A stretch of DNA of 64,000 nt from Hyalangium versicolor. GTDB lineage: Bacteria; Myxococcota; Myxococcia; Myxococcales; Myxococcaceae. The DNA lies in assembly GCF_020103695.1 (NCBI RefSeq), contig NZ_JAHXBF010000020.1, positions 124,001 through 188,000 of the forward strand, written 5' to 3'. The notes under the pieces are model-generated. The model was not told where the DNA came from. It saw nothing but the letters and a program-made list of their open reading frames with translations, and did not search any database. How positions within the stretch are numbered: position 1 is the first letter of the stretch; each line of letters begins with the position of its first letter. Shown in pieces: positions 8,554 through 17,134 of this stretch. Both the position numbers and the translations under genes were made by a program.

Positions 8554-9405
8554 ATGCGAAGTCACCTGGTTCTGCTCTCTCTCCTGCTCGTCGCTTCTGC
8601 TCCCCTGGCCCTGGCCGCACCCCCAGCCACCGTCGGCTATGCCCAGGCAGGCGACTACCTCGACAAGGATGCCCACCCTGATCGCTTCAGCCCGCTCAAC
8701 GTGCTCGACGGGCGGGACACCACCGCCTGGTGTGCCCCCGACGGCGAGGGCGCCTTCCGAGGAATGACCATTGGTTTCAAGGGTGTGGCCACCGTGGACG
8801 AGGTGCGCGTCTACACGGGCAATGCCACGGAGCGGGACGCCTTCAAGGCCTACCCCCGGGCGAAGAAGATCACTCTGGAGGGCAAGGACACCGCCCGCGG
8901 CTTCACGCTCGAGGACAAGCGAGGCCAGCAGACCATCCCCCTCAACCCGCCCGTCTCTGGCGCCTGGATCACCCTCGAGGTGAAGGACGTCTTCCCGGGC
9001 TCCGAGGACGGCGCTCCCGTCTGTCTCACGGACGTCATCTTCTACTCGGAGGGCAAGCCGCTCAACGGCACCAAGCTGGCTCCCAACCTCAAGTACGACG
9101 CCCGCACGGCGCCGCTGCTGGGCACCTGGTTCGGGGGCCTGGAGGGCGCGCCCGATAGTTTCCTCTCCTTCTATGTGGATGGGACGTACCGCTTCGTCCA
9201 CGAGCCGCTGGGCGGTGAGCCGAGCGCCTTTACCGGCGCGTACTCCGCCTCGAACTCCAAGCTGTCGCTGGAGCTGCCGAAGAAGGGCAAGGTCTCTGTG
9301 AAGTTCACCCGCGAAGAGGCGGACGGCTCGTCCGGTGGATACACGCTCGCCCTGGAGGGCGATCTGCCCGACGAGTGGAAGGAGGCCTTCCGAAGCCGTC
9401 CCTGA
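8554..9405 (+). CDS. Secreted discoidin-like (NADase-type glycan-binding) protein
   Basis: The 283-residue product starts at ATG 8554 and has a clear signal peptide (LVLLSLLLVASAPLALA). Residues of about 30-170 resemble the discoidin/NADase-type glycan-binding domain: NVLDGRDTTAWCAPDGEG, then FKGVATVDEVRVYTGNA, a conserved Lys-rich strand and WITLEVKDVFPG. Residues of about 190-283 form a second beta-rich domain (LLGTWFGGLEGAPDSFLSF, then KLSLELPKKGK) like a lipocalin-type 'how large is the deviation' module. No catalytic motif is seen. The likely role is carbohydrate or surface binding outside the cytoplasm. Confidence 0.75.
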   Translation: MRSHLVLLSLLLVASAPLALAAPPATVGYAQAGDYLDKDAHPDRFSPLNVLDGRDTTAWCAPDGEGAFRGMTIGFKGVATVDEVRVYTGNATERDAFKAYPRAKKITLEGKDTARGFTLEDKRGQQTIPLNPPVSGAWITLEVKDVFPGSEDGAPVCLTDVIFYSEGKPLNGTKLAPNLKYDARTAPLLGTWFGGLEGAPDSFLSFYVDGTYRFVHEPLGGEPSAFTGAYSASNSKLSLELPKKGKVSVKFTREEADGSSGGYTLALEGDLPDEWKEAFRSRP

Positions 9406-9468
9406 GCAGGCGGCTCGCGGCCCTGGCGAGAGGGGGAGGGGAGGGCTCTACTCCTCTCCAGGAAGCGG

Positions 9469-9858
9469 CTATCCAGCAGCGGACTTCTTCTTGGCGCTGA
9501 AGGCCTTGAAGAAGTCGACGATCTCCTGGATGGCGATCCGGGTGTCGGTCGCATCCTGGAATTCGGACTCCAGGAAGATTCCGCCACACGACTCGCAGGA
9601 GTCGTAGCTCAACGGGTGATTGCGATCACCGCCAGTGATTCGCACAAGATCCACCTGACATTCGGGACACTGACCGGTGAGTGCTTCCGCGTCGACCTTT
9701 CCGCCCAGACTCTCCAGACCAGGAAGATTGTTGTGGAGCAGGACCCGATTGAGGTCCGCGACGTCGATCCACAACCCACCGCAGTCTCCACACTTCCGCA
9801 ACGTCAGTTCATCCCCCTCGAGATCGGCCATCTCGACGTTGCAAGCGGGGCAATTCAT
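9469..9858 (-). CDS. Double zinc-ribbon (zf-TFIIB-type) protein
   Basis: The 129-residue protein has two zinc ribbons: CPAC at residues 3-6 paired with CGDC-GGLWID, and CPEC paired with CESC-GGIFLE. The 'C-x2-C-GG-hydrophobic-(D/E)' end is diagnostic of the zf-TFIIB family (PF13453). A Lys-rich C-terminus follows (FKAFSAKKK). The role in bacteria is unknown. It follows murA on the same strand after a 152-base gap that holds a short direct repeat (CACTTCAGG twice) but no clear promoter. Confidence 0.9.
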   Translation of the reverse strand: MNCPACNVEMADLEGDELTLRKCGDCGGLWIDVADLNRVLLHNNLPGLESLGGKVDAEALTGQCPECQVDLVRITGGDRNHPLSYDSCESCGGIFLESEFQDATDTRIAIQEIVDFFKAFSAKKKSAAG

Positions 9859-10010
9859 GGGGCGGTTCGTTCTCCTGGTTGGGGGAGGCTTGCTCCCCGT
9901 GGATTGGAGAATGATAGGGCGCCCAAATTTCAGGATGCAACCGGTCGCGGTCGTTCTGTTGACAGCGAACTTCCGGGTGGCACCTCAGGACTTCACTTCA
10001 GGGCTGCACT

Positions 10011-11276
10011 TCAGGCTTTCACCCGGCGGATGTCCGCTCCCAGGCTCCGCAACTTGCGTTCGAGCCGCTCGTAGCCCCGGTCCAGGTGATAGACGCGAGA
10101 CACTTCGGTGCGCCCCTCGGCCCGGAGGCCGGCGAGGATCAGCGAGGCGCTGGCCCTCAAGTCGGTGGCCATGACGGGGGCGCCCGACAGCTTCTTGACC
10201 CCCTTCACCACGGCCGTGGGCCCCTGGATGGTGATGTCCGCCCCCATGCGGTGCAGCTCTGCTACGTGCATGAAGCGGTTCTCGAAGATGTTCTCCGAGA
10301 TCACCGAGGTGCCGCTGGCCACACACATCAGCACCATGAGTTGAGCCTGCATATCCGTGGGAAATCCCGGGTGTTCCGTGGTCGTCACGTCCACCGGGTG
10401 GATGCCCTTGGGGGCCTTGAGGCGCATGCCCCCATTCTCGGCGGTGATGACACAGCCGGCCTCGCGCAGCTTCATCACCACGGCTTCCAGGTGTTCGGGG
10501 ACGGCGTGTTTCACCAGCACGTCCCCGCCGCTGATGGCCGCGGCGACCAGGAGGGTACCCGCCTCGATGCGGTCGGGCAGGATGGCGTGGTCTACCGGGC
10601 GGAGGGAATCCACCCCGTCAATGGTGATGACGGAGGTGCCCGCGCCTTCGATTTTCGCCCCCATCTTGTTGAGCACCCGGGCCAGTTCCTCGATTTCAGG
10701 CTCCCGGGCGCAGTTCTCCAGGACGGTCCGGCCCTTGGCCAGCACCGCCGCCATCATCACGTTCTCCGTCCCGGTGACGGTGATGAGATCGAAGTTGACC
10801 GTGCCGCCCTTCAAGTGCTTGGCCCGGGCCTCGACGTAGCCCTCGGTGAGGGTGATCTCCGCGCCCAGGGCCTTGAGCCCCTTGAGGTGCTGGTCGATGG
10901 GCCGGGCGCCGATGGCACAGCCGCCTGGCATGGAGACGCGGGCCCGGCCGTAGCGGGCCACCAGCGGCCCGAGCACCAGCACGGAGGCCCGCATCGTCTT
11001 CACCAGATCGTACGGGGCCTCGGGGGTGATGTGGCCGTTGACGCCGACCTGGCACACGTTCTTCTGCCGGCCGGTGAGCCGCTCGGCCTCGCAGCCCATG
11101 GTGTTGAGCACCTTGAGCATGGTGCCCACGTCCACCAGATCCGGCACGTTGCGGTAGGTGCTCACCCCGTCCGCCAGCAGCGAGGAGGCGAGGATGGGGA
11201 GCGCGGCATTCTTGGCTCCCGACACCTTCACCTCGCCCTGCAGCGCGGGGCCTCCCTTCACGATGATCTTGTCCAT
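10011..11276 (-). CDS. murA: UDP-N-acetylglucosamine 1-carboxyvinyltransferase
   Basis: The 421-residue length matches E. coli MurA (419). It transfers enolpyruvate from PEP to UDP-GlcNAc, the first committed step of peptidoglycan synthesis, in the cytosol. The N-terminal GGPALQGEVKVSGAKNAALP carries the UDP-sugar-binding Lys-Asn pair (22-23). The catalytic loop GGCAIGARPID has the Cys (residue 120) that fosfomycin targets. The start ATG 11276 (MDKIIVKGG) fits the family; a longer frame overlaps prmC and is unlikely. It sits 10 bases after prmC in the order prfA-prmC-murA. Confidence 0.97.
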   Translation of the reverse strand: MDKIIVKGGPALQGEVKVSGAKNAALPILASSLLADGVSTYRNVPDLVDVGTMLKVLNTMGCEAERLTGRQKNVCQVGVNGHITPEAPYDLVKTMRASVLVLGPLVARYGRARVSMPGGCAIGARPIDQHLKGLKALGAEITLTEGYVEARAKHLKGGTVNFDLITVTGTENVMMAAVLAKGRTVLENCAREPEIEELARVLNKMGAKIEGAGTSVITIDGVDSLRPVDHAILPDRIEAGTLLVAAAISGGDVLVKHAVPEHLEAVVMKLREAGCVITAENGGMRLKAPKGIHPVDVTTTEHPGFPTDMQAQLMVLMCVASGTSVISENIFENRFMHVAELHRMGADITIQGPTAVVKGVKKLSGAPVMATDLRASASLILAGLRAEGRTEVSRVYHLDRGYERLERKLRSLGADIRRVKA

Positions 11277-11286
11277 CGGTTCCGTC

Positions 11287-12165
11287 TCACGACTGTGGCC
11301 CGGTGGCCACAGGCTGTGTCCCAAAAGCCAGGCGGTCTCGCCGCTCCAGGTCCTTCTCCACGCGCGCGTCCTGGAATCCCGCGGCCTGGAGCAGCTCCCG
11401 GACGGCAGCCCCCTGGGTCTCCCCTATCTCCATTGCAAGGAGGCCGCCAGGCAGCAGGCACCGGCGAGCCCCCTCGATGACGCGGCGGAGGACGGCCAGC
11501 CCGTCCCTCCCACCGTCCAGCGCCAGGCGAGGCTCCCGGCGCACCTCCGCCGAGAGCCCCGGGATCTCCTCCGAGGCGATGTAGGGCGGGTTGGAAGCCA
11601 CGAGCTGGAAGCGGGCATCCGCCGGCACGGGGGCGAACAGGTCCCCCTGCACCACGGTGACGCGGGCGCCCACACCCAGGGTCTCGGCGTTCTCCCGGGC
11701 CAGGGCGCAGGCGTCCGGAGACAGGTCCGTGGCCAGGAGGGAGGCCTGGGGGCGCTCGGAGGCGAGGCTGATGGCGATGCAGCCCGATCCGGTACAGACG
11801 TCCAGGGCGCGGCTCGGTGCGTCCTTGGGGAGCACGCGCAGGGCGGCCTCCACCAGCAACTCCGTCTCCGGGCGGGGGATGAGCACCCGCGCATCCACCT
11901 TGAAGGAGCGGTTGTAGAACTCCTTCACGCCTGTGAGGTACTGGGTGGGCTCGCCGGCCATGCGCCGCTCGATGAGGGCGCGGAAGGAGGCCAGCTCCTC
12001 CTTGGCCAGGGGCCGATCCAGGTCCACGTACAGGCGCACCCGGGTCGTTTTCAGCACGTGCCCGAGCAGGATCTCCGCGGTGAGCCGCGGCGCGTCCACC
12101 TGGCGCTTCTCGAAGTGCTGCGTCGTCCAGGTGAGGACCTTGCGGATGGTCCAGGTCTCGCTCAT
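11287..12165 (-). CDS. prmC: Release factor N5-glutamine methyltransferase
   Basis: The 292-residue protein methylates the Gln of the GGQ motif in release factors 1 and 2, using S-adenosylmethionine. Residues of about 1-75 are the helical substrate-binding domain, ending AGEPTQYLTGVKEFYN. The Rossmann methyltransferase domain follows, with IPRPETE, VCTGSGCIAISLA (SAM loop) and the catalytic NPPYI. Its start overlaps the prfA stop by 4 bases (ATGA), so it is translationally coupled to the gene for its own substrate, as in many bacteria. Confidence 0.97.
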   Translation of the reverse strand: MSETWTIRKVLTWTTQHFEKRQVDAPRLTAEILLGHVLKTTRVRLYVDLDRPLAKEELASFRALIERRMAGEPTQYLTGVKEFYNRSFKVDARVLIPRPETELLVEAALRVLPKDAPSRALDVCTGSGCIAISLASERPQASLLATDLSPDACALARENAETLGVGARVTVVQGDLFAPVPADARFQLVASNPPYIASEEIPGLSAEVRREPRLALDGGRDGLAVLRRVIEGARRCLLPGGLLAMEIGETQGAAVRELLQAAGFQDARVEKDLERRDRLAFGTQPVATGPQS

Positions 12166-13262
12166 GCGCGCGCGGTCGAGGAGGTGCCCGGGCCCCCGCC
12201 CGTCTGCTGCTTGAGGGCCTCGGCCTGGTAGTACGTCCGGCAGGCGGTGATGACCTCATCCACGTCCCCCGCCATGATGGCCGGCAGGTTGTGGACCGTC
12301 AGGCCGATGCGGTGGTCCGTCAGCCGGTCCTGGGGGAAGTTGTAGGTGCGGATCTTCTCGCTCCGGTCGCCCGTGCCCACCTGGCCGCGGCGCATGGAGT
12401 CGCGCTCGTTGCGGATGCGCTCCTGCTCGATCTCGTAGAGCTTGGCGCGCAGCATGCGCATGGCCTGGGCGCGGTTCTTCGTCTGGCTCTTCTCCTGCTG
12501 GCACTTCACGACGATGCCGGAGGGGTGGTGGATGAGGCGCACCGCCGAGTCCGTCGTGTTCACGCTCTGGCCACCCGAGCCCGTCGAGCGCATCACCTGC
12601 ATCTCGATGTCCGCCGGGTTGATCTGGATGTCCACGTCCTCGGCCTCGGGCATCACCGACACGGTGATGGTGGAGGTGTGGATGCGGCCCTGGGCCTCGG
12701 TGGCCGGCACGCGCTGCACCCGGTGTACACCGGACTCGTACTTCATGTGGCTGTAGACGGCCGGGCCCGACAGGGTGACCGTCGCATCCTTCACCCCGCC
12801 CGCGCCGCCGGGGCTCATGTCCACGATCTCCGCCGACCAGCCCTTCTGGTCCGCATAGCGGAGGTACATCTGCATGACTTCCTCGGCGAACAGGCCGGCC
12901 TCGTCGCCGCCGGCGCCCGCGCGGATCTCCAGGATGACGTTCTTCTCGTCATTCGGGTCCTTGGGCAGCAGGAGGACCTTCAGTTCCTGCTCCTGCTCGT
13001 CGCGCTGCTGCTTCAGCCCGGGCAGGGCCTCGCGGGCATAGGCCTTCTCGTCCGCATCCCCGCCCTCCAGCCAGGCCTCGACCTCCTTGAGGTCGTCCAA
13101 GACCTTGCGGTAGCCACGGAACGTCTCGACGAGCTTCTCGAGCGAGGCCCGCTCCTTGGAGACCTTCTGGAGCTTCGCCGAGTCCGCGAGCACTTCAGGG
13201 TTGGACAGGTCGGCGGTGAGGCGCTCGAACCGGCGCTCGACCTCTTCAAGCTTGTCAATCAT
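12162..13262 (-). CDS. prfA: Peptide chain release factor 1
   Basis: The 366-residue protein reads UAA and UAG stop codons. It has the RF1 tripeptide PAT (in RVPATEAQGRIHTS) and the peptidyl-tRNA hydrolysis motif GSGGQSVN, whose Gln is the PrmC target. The start ATG 13262 (MIDKLEEVERRFE) is placed by alignment with the RF1 N-terminus; no strong Shine-Dalgarno is visible there. The N-terminal coiled coil and the acidic GAGGDEAGLFAEE motif are also visible. It heads the prfA-prmC-murA cluster. Confidence 0.98.
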   Translation of the reverse strand: MIDKLEEVERRFERLTADLSNPEVLADSAKLQKVSKERASLEKLVETFRGYRKVLDDLKEVEAWLEGGDADEKAYAREALPGLKQQRDEQEQELKVLLLPKDPNDEKNVILEIRAGAGGDEAGLFAEEVMQMYLRYADQKGWSAEIVDMSPGGAGGVKDATVTLSGPAVYSHMKYESGVHRVQRVPATEAQGRIHTSTITVSVMPEAEDVDIQINPADIEMQVMRSTGSGGQSVNTTDSAVRLIHHPSGIVVKCQQEKSQTKNRAQAMRMLRAKLYEIEQERIRNERDSMRRGQVGTGDRSEKIRTYNFPQDRLTDHRIGLTVHNLPAIMAGDVDEVITACRTYYQAEALKQQTGGGPGTSSTARA

Positions 13263-13412
13263 CGTCGTACCCGGGGTATTGCCCCGTTGCCCGGCCGCTG
13301 GCAAGGGCGGAGGGCGTCAAGAAATTCCTTGGAAGCCTGGGCAGGAGCGTGAAAGAAGGGGCGCCCGTTGCCGCTACACTGCGGCTCAACAACTGCATTG
13401 GAGTGCTTGAAC

Positions 13413-13544
13413 ATGCCCGCCCAGAAGGGAAATCGCAGCAAGAAGAAGCTGTCCAACCGCGCGAAGACGAAGAAGGCGTCGCTCAAGCGCCGCCGCGTGC
13501 GCGCCACGCGTGGCCAGAGCAACAAGGCCCGGCACAAGCGGTAA
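13413..13544 (+). CDS. 43-residue highly basic protein
   Basis: A short frame, ATG 13413 to TAA 13544, encodes 43 residues of which about half are Lys or Arg. It begins MPAQKGNRSKKK and ends SNKARHKR, with no acidic residue. GGAG lies 10 bases upstream. The coding strand is rightward, opposite to prfA and the CapA-like gene, and a strong hairpin follows the stop. Composition suggests an RNA- or ribosome-associated protein like the small basic S22/Thx-type subunits, but it does not match their sequences as I know them. The amino-acid bias and the ribosome site favour a real gene over chance. Confidence 0.7.
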   Translation: MPAQKGNRSKKKLSNRAKTKKASLKRRRVRATRGQSNKARHKR

Positions 13545-13555
13545 TCCGCCGAGCG

Positions 13556-13586
13556 AGCCCTCCCTGGGTCGCTAAGGGGGAGGGCT
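13556..13586. terminator. Hairpin between convergent genes
   Basis: AGCCCTCCC (13556-13564) pairs with GGGAGGGCT (13578-13586) around a 13-base loop. It sits between the small basic gene and the end of the CapA-like gene (13572), whose last codons it overlaps. There is no U-run. Confidence 0.45.
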
Positions 13587-14786
13587 GGCCGGGCGGTAGG
13601 GCTCCAGCTCTGGCAGCATCCGGGGAAGCCCGGCGGAGCTGGTCGCCAGCAGCCTCAGCACCTCGTCGGCCTCCGGGCCGGTGACGACGATGGGCTGCAT
13701 GGGCAGCTCGGGGTAGCGGTCCGTCTTGAGTGGGATGATCTCGCTCGACAGGTAGCCCCCGGGGGAGAAGCGGGCCTTGAGCAGCGCGCTGCGCTTGTCC
13801 TTGGGGTTCCAGTTTCCGCCGAAGACGAAGTTCCCCAGCGAGTAGATGGCCGGAGCGCCCTGGTGCAGCTCCATGGCCTGGAGCACGTGCGGGTGGCTGC
13901 CGAGCACTCCTGCCGCGCCCGCCTCGATGGCCGCGCGCGCCAGCCGGAGCTGGTAGGGCAGAGGGGTGTAGGTGCTCTCCACGCCCCAGTGGAAGAAGGG
14001 CAGCACCACGTCCGCCTGGGCCTTCGCGGCGAGGATGTCCTCGCGCAGCATCTTCTCCATCGCGTCCACGTCCGAGTAGTGGCCGGCCACCCCGGGCGTG
14101 GTCTCCGTGGCGTACACCTGCGGCGGCTCGATGTTGCGGTCCCCGAGGAAGAAGTAGCCCAGGAAGGCGAAGCGCACGCCTCCCAGGGTCAGCAGGGCGG
14201 GGCGGCGGGCCTCGGCCAGGGTACGGCCCGCTCCGAAGTGGGGGATCTTCGCCTGCTCCAGCGTCATCAGCGTGTCCACGAGCCCCTGTGGCCCGTAGTC
14301 CATCATGTGGTTGTTGGCCAGGCTCACCAGGTCCACGCCGCCGGCCAGCAGCGTGTTCACGAACTCGGGCCGCGCTCGGAAGTTGAAGTTCTTGGGCAGC
14401 TTGTCGAGGCTGTCGGTGAAGGGGCATTCCAGGTTCACGAGGAACAGGTCGCCCGAGTCCGCCACGGCCTTCACCTCCTTGAAGCCGTAGGCGAACATCT
14501 CCTCGCGCGAGCGGCCCTGCGCCACCTGCTGATCGAAATACTCCTCGTAGTGGTAGCCCACCGTCACGTCGCCCCCAATCACCAGGGTGACGGGGCGGGG
14601 CGGCGCTCCTGTCTCCGGCTGTACGGTCGCGGGTGTCTTCCCCCCGACATCCGGGTGGGACGGGGGCGCGGTGACGCCCGTTCCCACGGCAGGCGGGGGC
14701 GTGGCTCCCGAGGGAGTCTCCGGGGCTGGGACGGGCCGGCGGGAGCAGGCACAGAGCAGGAGCAGCAGGAGGGCGACACGGCGCAT
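13572..14786 (-). CDS. CapA-family lipoprotein (PGA_cap metallophosphatase fold)
   Basis: The 404-residue protein has a lipobox LLCAC at residues 10-14 and a Pro-rich linker to about residue 65. The rest is the PGA_cap domain (PF09587), a calcineurin-like fold related to the poly-gamma-glutamate capsule protein CapA. Motifs in order are VIGGDVTVG, DLFLVNLECPFTD, SLANNHMMDYG, LPFFHWGVE, VLGSHPHVLQAMELHQG and IYSLGNFVFGG. The Asp/Asn/His metal-binding set is intact. No capB/capC neighbour is present, so a capsule role is not supported. It is divergent from the TPR gene. Confidence 0.92.
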   Translation of the reverse strand: MRRVALLLLLLCACSRRPVPAPETPSGATPPPAVGTGVTAPPSHPDVGGKTPATVQPETGAPPRPVTLVIGGDVTVGYHYEEYFDQQVAQGRSREEMFAYGFKEVKAVADSGDLFLVNLECPFTDSLDKLPKNFNFRARPEFVNTLLAGGVDLVSLANNHMMDYGPQGLVDTLMTLEQAKIPHFGAGRTLAEARRPALLTLGGVRFAFLGYFFLGDRNIEPPQVYATETTPGVAGHYSDVDAMEKMLREDILAAKAQADVVLPFFHWGVESTYTPLPYQLRLARAAIEAGAAGVLGSHPHVLQAMELHQGAPAIYSLGNFVFGGNWNPKDKRSALLKARFSPGGYLSSEIIPLKTDRYPELPMQPIVVTGPEADEVLRLLATSSAGLPRMLPELEPYRPASPPP

Positions 14787-14850
14787 ATAAGGAGGGAAAC
14801 TCTACCTTGCGCCCGTCGATTGGCGACGCGTAGATTGCCCGCCGGATTTC

Positions 14851-15666
14851 ATGGCACGGGAAAAGGACAACATCGCACTCTCCGACGAGCACAACTCGCG
14901 CGGCATCGAGCTGGCGGATCGCGGGTGGCTGGACGAGGCGATCAAGGAGTTCAAGAAGGCGATCGAGCTGGATCCGGACTCCGCCCACGCCCACGACAAC
15001 CTCGCCACGGTGTACGCGGAGAAGAAGCAGTTCCGCGAGGCGCTCGGCGAGTACCTCACGGCGCTGAAGCTGGAGCCGGAAAGCGCCACGGCGCATTACA
15101 ACCTGGCCTGCTTCCTCTCCACCCACGCCGCCGAGATGGCGGTGGAGGAGTACAAGGAGGCCATCGAGCTGGATCCGGAGTACCCGGACGCCCACCTGAA
15201 CCTGGGGCTCACCTACGCGGACCAGGGGCGGGTGGAAGAGGCGATGCGCGAGCTGCAGACGGCCATCGAGCTGGATTCGCAGGACGCGTTCCCCCGGCAC
15301 GAGCTGGCCGCGCTGCAGATGGACGAGGGGGATTACCGCTCGGCCATCAATCAGCTCAAGGAAGTCGTGCGGCTGGAGCCCGACAACTTCGAGGCCCAGT
15401 TGGATCTGGGCATCTGCTACGCGCAGAAGGGCTTCTACGCCGAGGCCGAGCGGGCCTACGGCAAGGCGCGGGCGCTCAACGCGGAGGATCTGCTGCTCAA
15501 CTACAACCTGTCCGCGCTGTACGCGCTGTGGGGGCGGCCGAAGGACGCGGTGACGTACCTGCAGAAAGCGCTGGCGGCGGATCGGCCCAAGGTGATGGGC
15601 TGGTTGTCCACGGACCCGATGTTCGACGCCCTCAAGGGCGATCCAGACTTCGAAGCCCTGTTCTGA
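14851..15666 (+). CDS. Tetratricopeptide-repeat protein
   Basis: The 271-residue protein is almost entirely TPR repeats of 34 residues, about seven in all. Recurrent signatures are AIELDPDSAHAHDNLATVYAEK, AIELDPEYPDAHLNLGLTYADQG and VVRLEPDNFEAQLDLGICYAQKG. There is no signal peptide or membrane segment, so it is a cytosolic scaffold or adaptor. It ends 4 bases before the CorC-like gene and is almost certainly co-transcribed with it. The partner proteins are unknown. Confidence 0.93.
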   Translation: MAREKDNIALSDEHNSRGIELADRGWLDEAIKEFKKAIELDPDSAHAHDNLATVYAEKKQFREALGEYLTALKLEPESATAHYNLACFLSTHAAEMAVEEYKEAIELDPEYPDAHLNLGLTYADQGRVEEAMRELQTAIELDSQDAFPRHELAALQMDEGDYRSAINQLKEVVRLEPDNFEAQLDLGICYAQKGFYAEAERAYGKARALNAEDLLLNYNLSALYALWGRPKDAVTYLQKALAADRPKVMGWLSTDPMFDALKGDPDFEALF

Positions 15667-15670
15667 CGCC

Positions 15671-17074
15671 ATGGCGAGTGAATGGATCTTCCTGGGGTTG
15701 GCGATTCTCCTGGTGTTCGCCAACGGCTTCTTCGTGGCGACGGAGTTCGCCATCGTGAAGATCCGCGCCACGCGGCTGCAGGCGCTGGTGGACGAGGGGA
15801 CTCCCGGCGCAGGCATGGCGCTGAAGATGGTGGAGAAGCTGGACGCGTACCTGTCCGCCACGCAGTTCGGCATCACCCTGGCGTCGCTGGGCCTGGGCTG
15901 GCTGGGTGAGCCGGCGTTCGCGCACCTGATCGAGCCGCTGATCGCGGAGATCGTCCCGGAGACGGCTCGGGAGACGGTGACACACAGCGCGTCGGTGGCG
16001 ATCGGGTTCGCGATCATCACCTTCCTGCACATCATCATCGGAGAGCTGGCGCCCAAGAGCCTGGCCATCCAGCGCGCCGAGGCCACCACGCTGGCGGTGG
16101 CGCTGCCGATGCGCGCGTTCTACTTCCTGTTCTACCCGGCCATCGTGCTGCTCAACGGGATGGCGCGGCGGATCCTGCGCATCTTCGGTCTGGACTCCGC
16201 CAGCGAGGCCCATGAGGCGCACAGCGAGGACGAGCTGCGCGTCATCCTCCACAGCTCGGCGGAGGCGGGATCGATCACCACCTCGCGGGCGGAGTTGCTC
16301 GAGCGGGCGCTGGAGATGGCGCAGAAGACGGCGCGCCAGGTGATGGTGCCTCGCAACCAGGTGAAGTTCCTGGACGTGGAGGAGCCACTGGATCGGTGCA
16401 TCGCGGATGCTCGGGCGGCGGGGCATACGTGGCTGCCGGTGTGCCGCGGGAGCCTGGATCAGGTGGAGGGCGTGGTGAACGCCAAGGACCTGTTCTTCCT
16501 GCTGTCGAAAGGGGAGCTCCGGACCTTGTCCCAGGTGCAGCGGCCGGTGCTGTTCGTGCCGGAGAACGTGACGCTGGAGCAGTTGCTGGCGGAGTTCCGG
16601 CGCCGGCGCCGGCAGACGGCCCTGGTGGTGGACGAGCACGGCGGTACGTCGGGACTGGTGACGATCGCGGACGTGGTGGCCGAGGTGGTGGGGGATGTGG
16701 CGGAGCTGGGCCGGCGGATGGAGGAGGTTCGCTCGTTGCCGGGCGGCCGGTTCGAGCTGCCGGGCACGGCGCAGCTGGATGACTTGGAGGAGCGGCTGGA
16801 CGTCAACTTCGACCTGAGTGAGGACGAGAAGGGCGAGGTGACGACGATCGCCGGCTACCTGATGACGAAGCTGGGGCGGGTTCCGGAGAAGGGGGACAGC
16901 CTCAAGCTGGACATGTGGCGCATCCTCGTGGACGAGGTGGATGGGCCTCGGGTGGTGCGAGTGACGGTGGAGCCCCAGTCGATGGCCAAGGCGGCTCCTG
17001 CGGCTCCCTCGGATGGCTCGGGTGGCACGACGCTCCCGGGGGCCTCGACGCCTCCCGGTCGCGGAACCGGGTGA
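15671..17074 (+). CDS. CNNM/CorC-type (DUF21-CBS-CorC_HlyC) membrane protein
   Basis: The 467-residue protein has an N-terminal DUF21 region with four hydrophobic segments (starting IFLGLAILLVFANGFFVATEFA, and including FGITLASLGLGWLGE, FAIITFLHIIIGELAPKSLA and FYFLFYPAIVLLNGM). A CBS pair follows (TARQVMVPRNQVKFLD, then VDEHGGTSGLVTIADVVAEVVGD). The last 80 residues are the CorC_HlyC domain (GRFELPGTAQLDDLEERL, TIAGYLMTKLGRVPEKGD). The family is linked to magnesium/cobalt efflux and was once called hemolysin-like. A Pro/Ala/Gly tail ends it. It is the second gene after the TPR gene. Confidence 0.93.
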   Translation: MASEWIFLGLAILLVFANGFFVATEFAIVKIRATRLQALVDEGTPGAGMALKMVEKLDAYLSATQFGITLASLGLGWLGEPAFAHLIEPLIAEIVPETARETVTHSASVAIGFAIITFLHIIIGELAPKSLAIQRAEATTLAVALPMRAFYFLFYPAIVLLNGMARRILRIFGLDSASEAHEAHSEDELRVILHSSAEAGSITTSRAELLERALEMAQKTARQVMVPRNQVKFLDVEEPLDRCIADARAAGHTWLPVCRGSLDQVEGVVNAKDLFFLLSKGELRTLSQVQRPVLFVPENVTLEQLLAEFRRRRRQTALVVDEHGGTSGLVTIADVVAEVVGDVAELGRRMEEVRSLPGGRFELPGTAQLDDLEERLDVNFDLSEDEKGEVTTIAGYLMTKLGRVPEKGDSLKLDMWRILVDEVDGPRVVRVTVEPQSMAKAAPAAPSDGSGGTTLPGASTPPGRGTG

Positions 17075-17134
17075 GAAGGACGCGCTGCGGCATTACAGTC
17101 TCCAGCCTCCCATTCGAGCAGGAGGTGAAGACTG

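Noticed and set aside
13483..16089. 868-aa leftward frame over the TPR, CapA-like and CorC genes
   Set aside because: It is a shadow of three well-supported genes.
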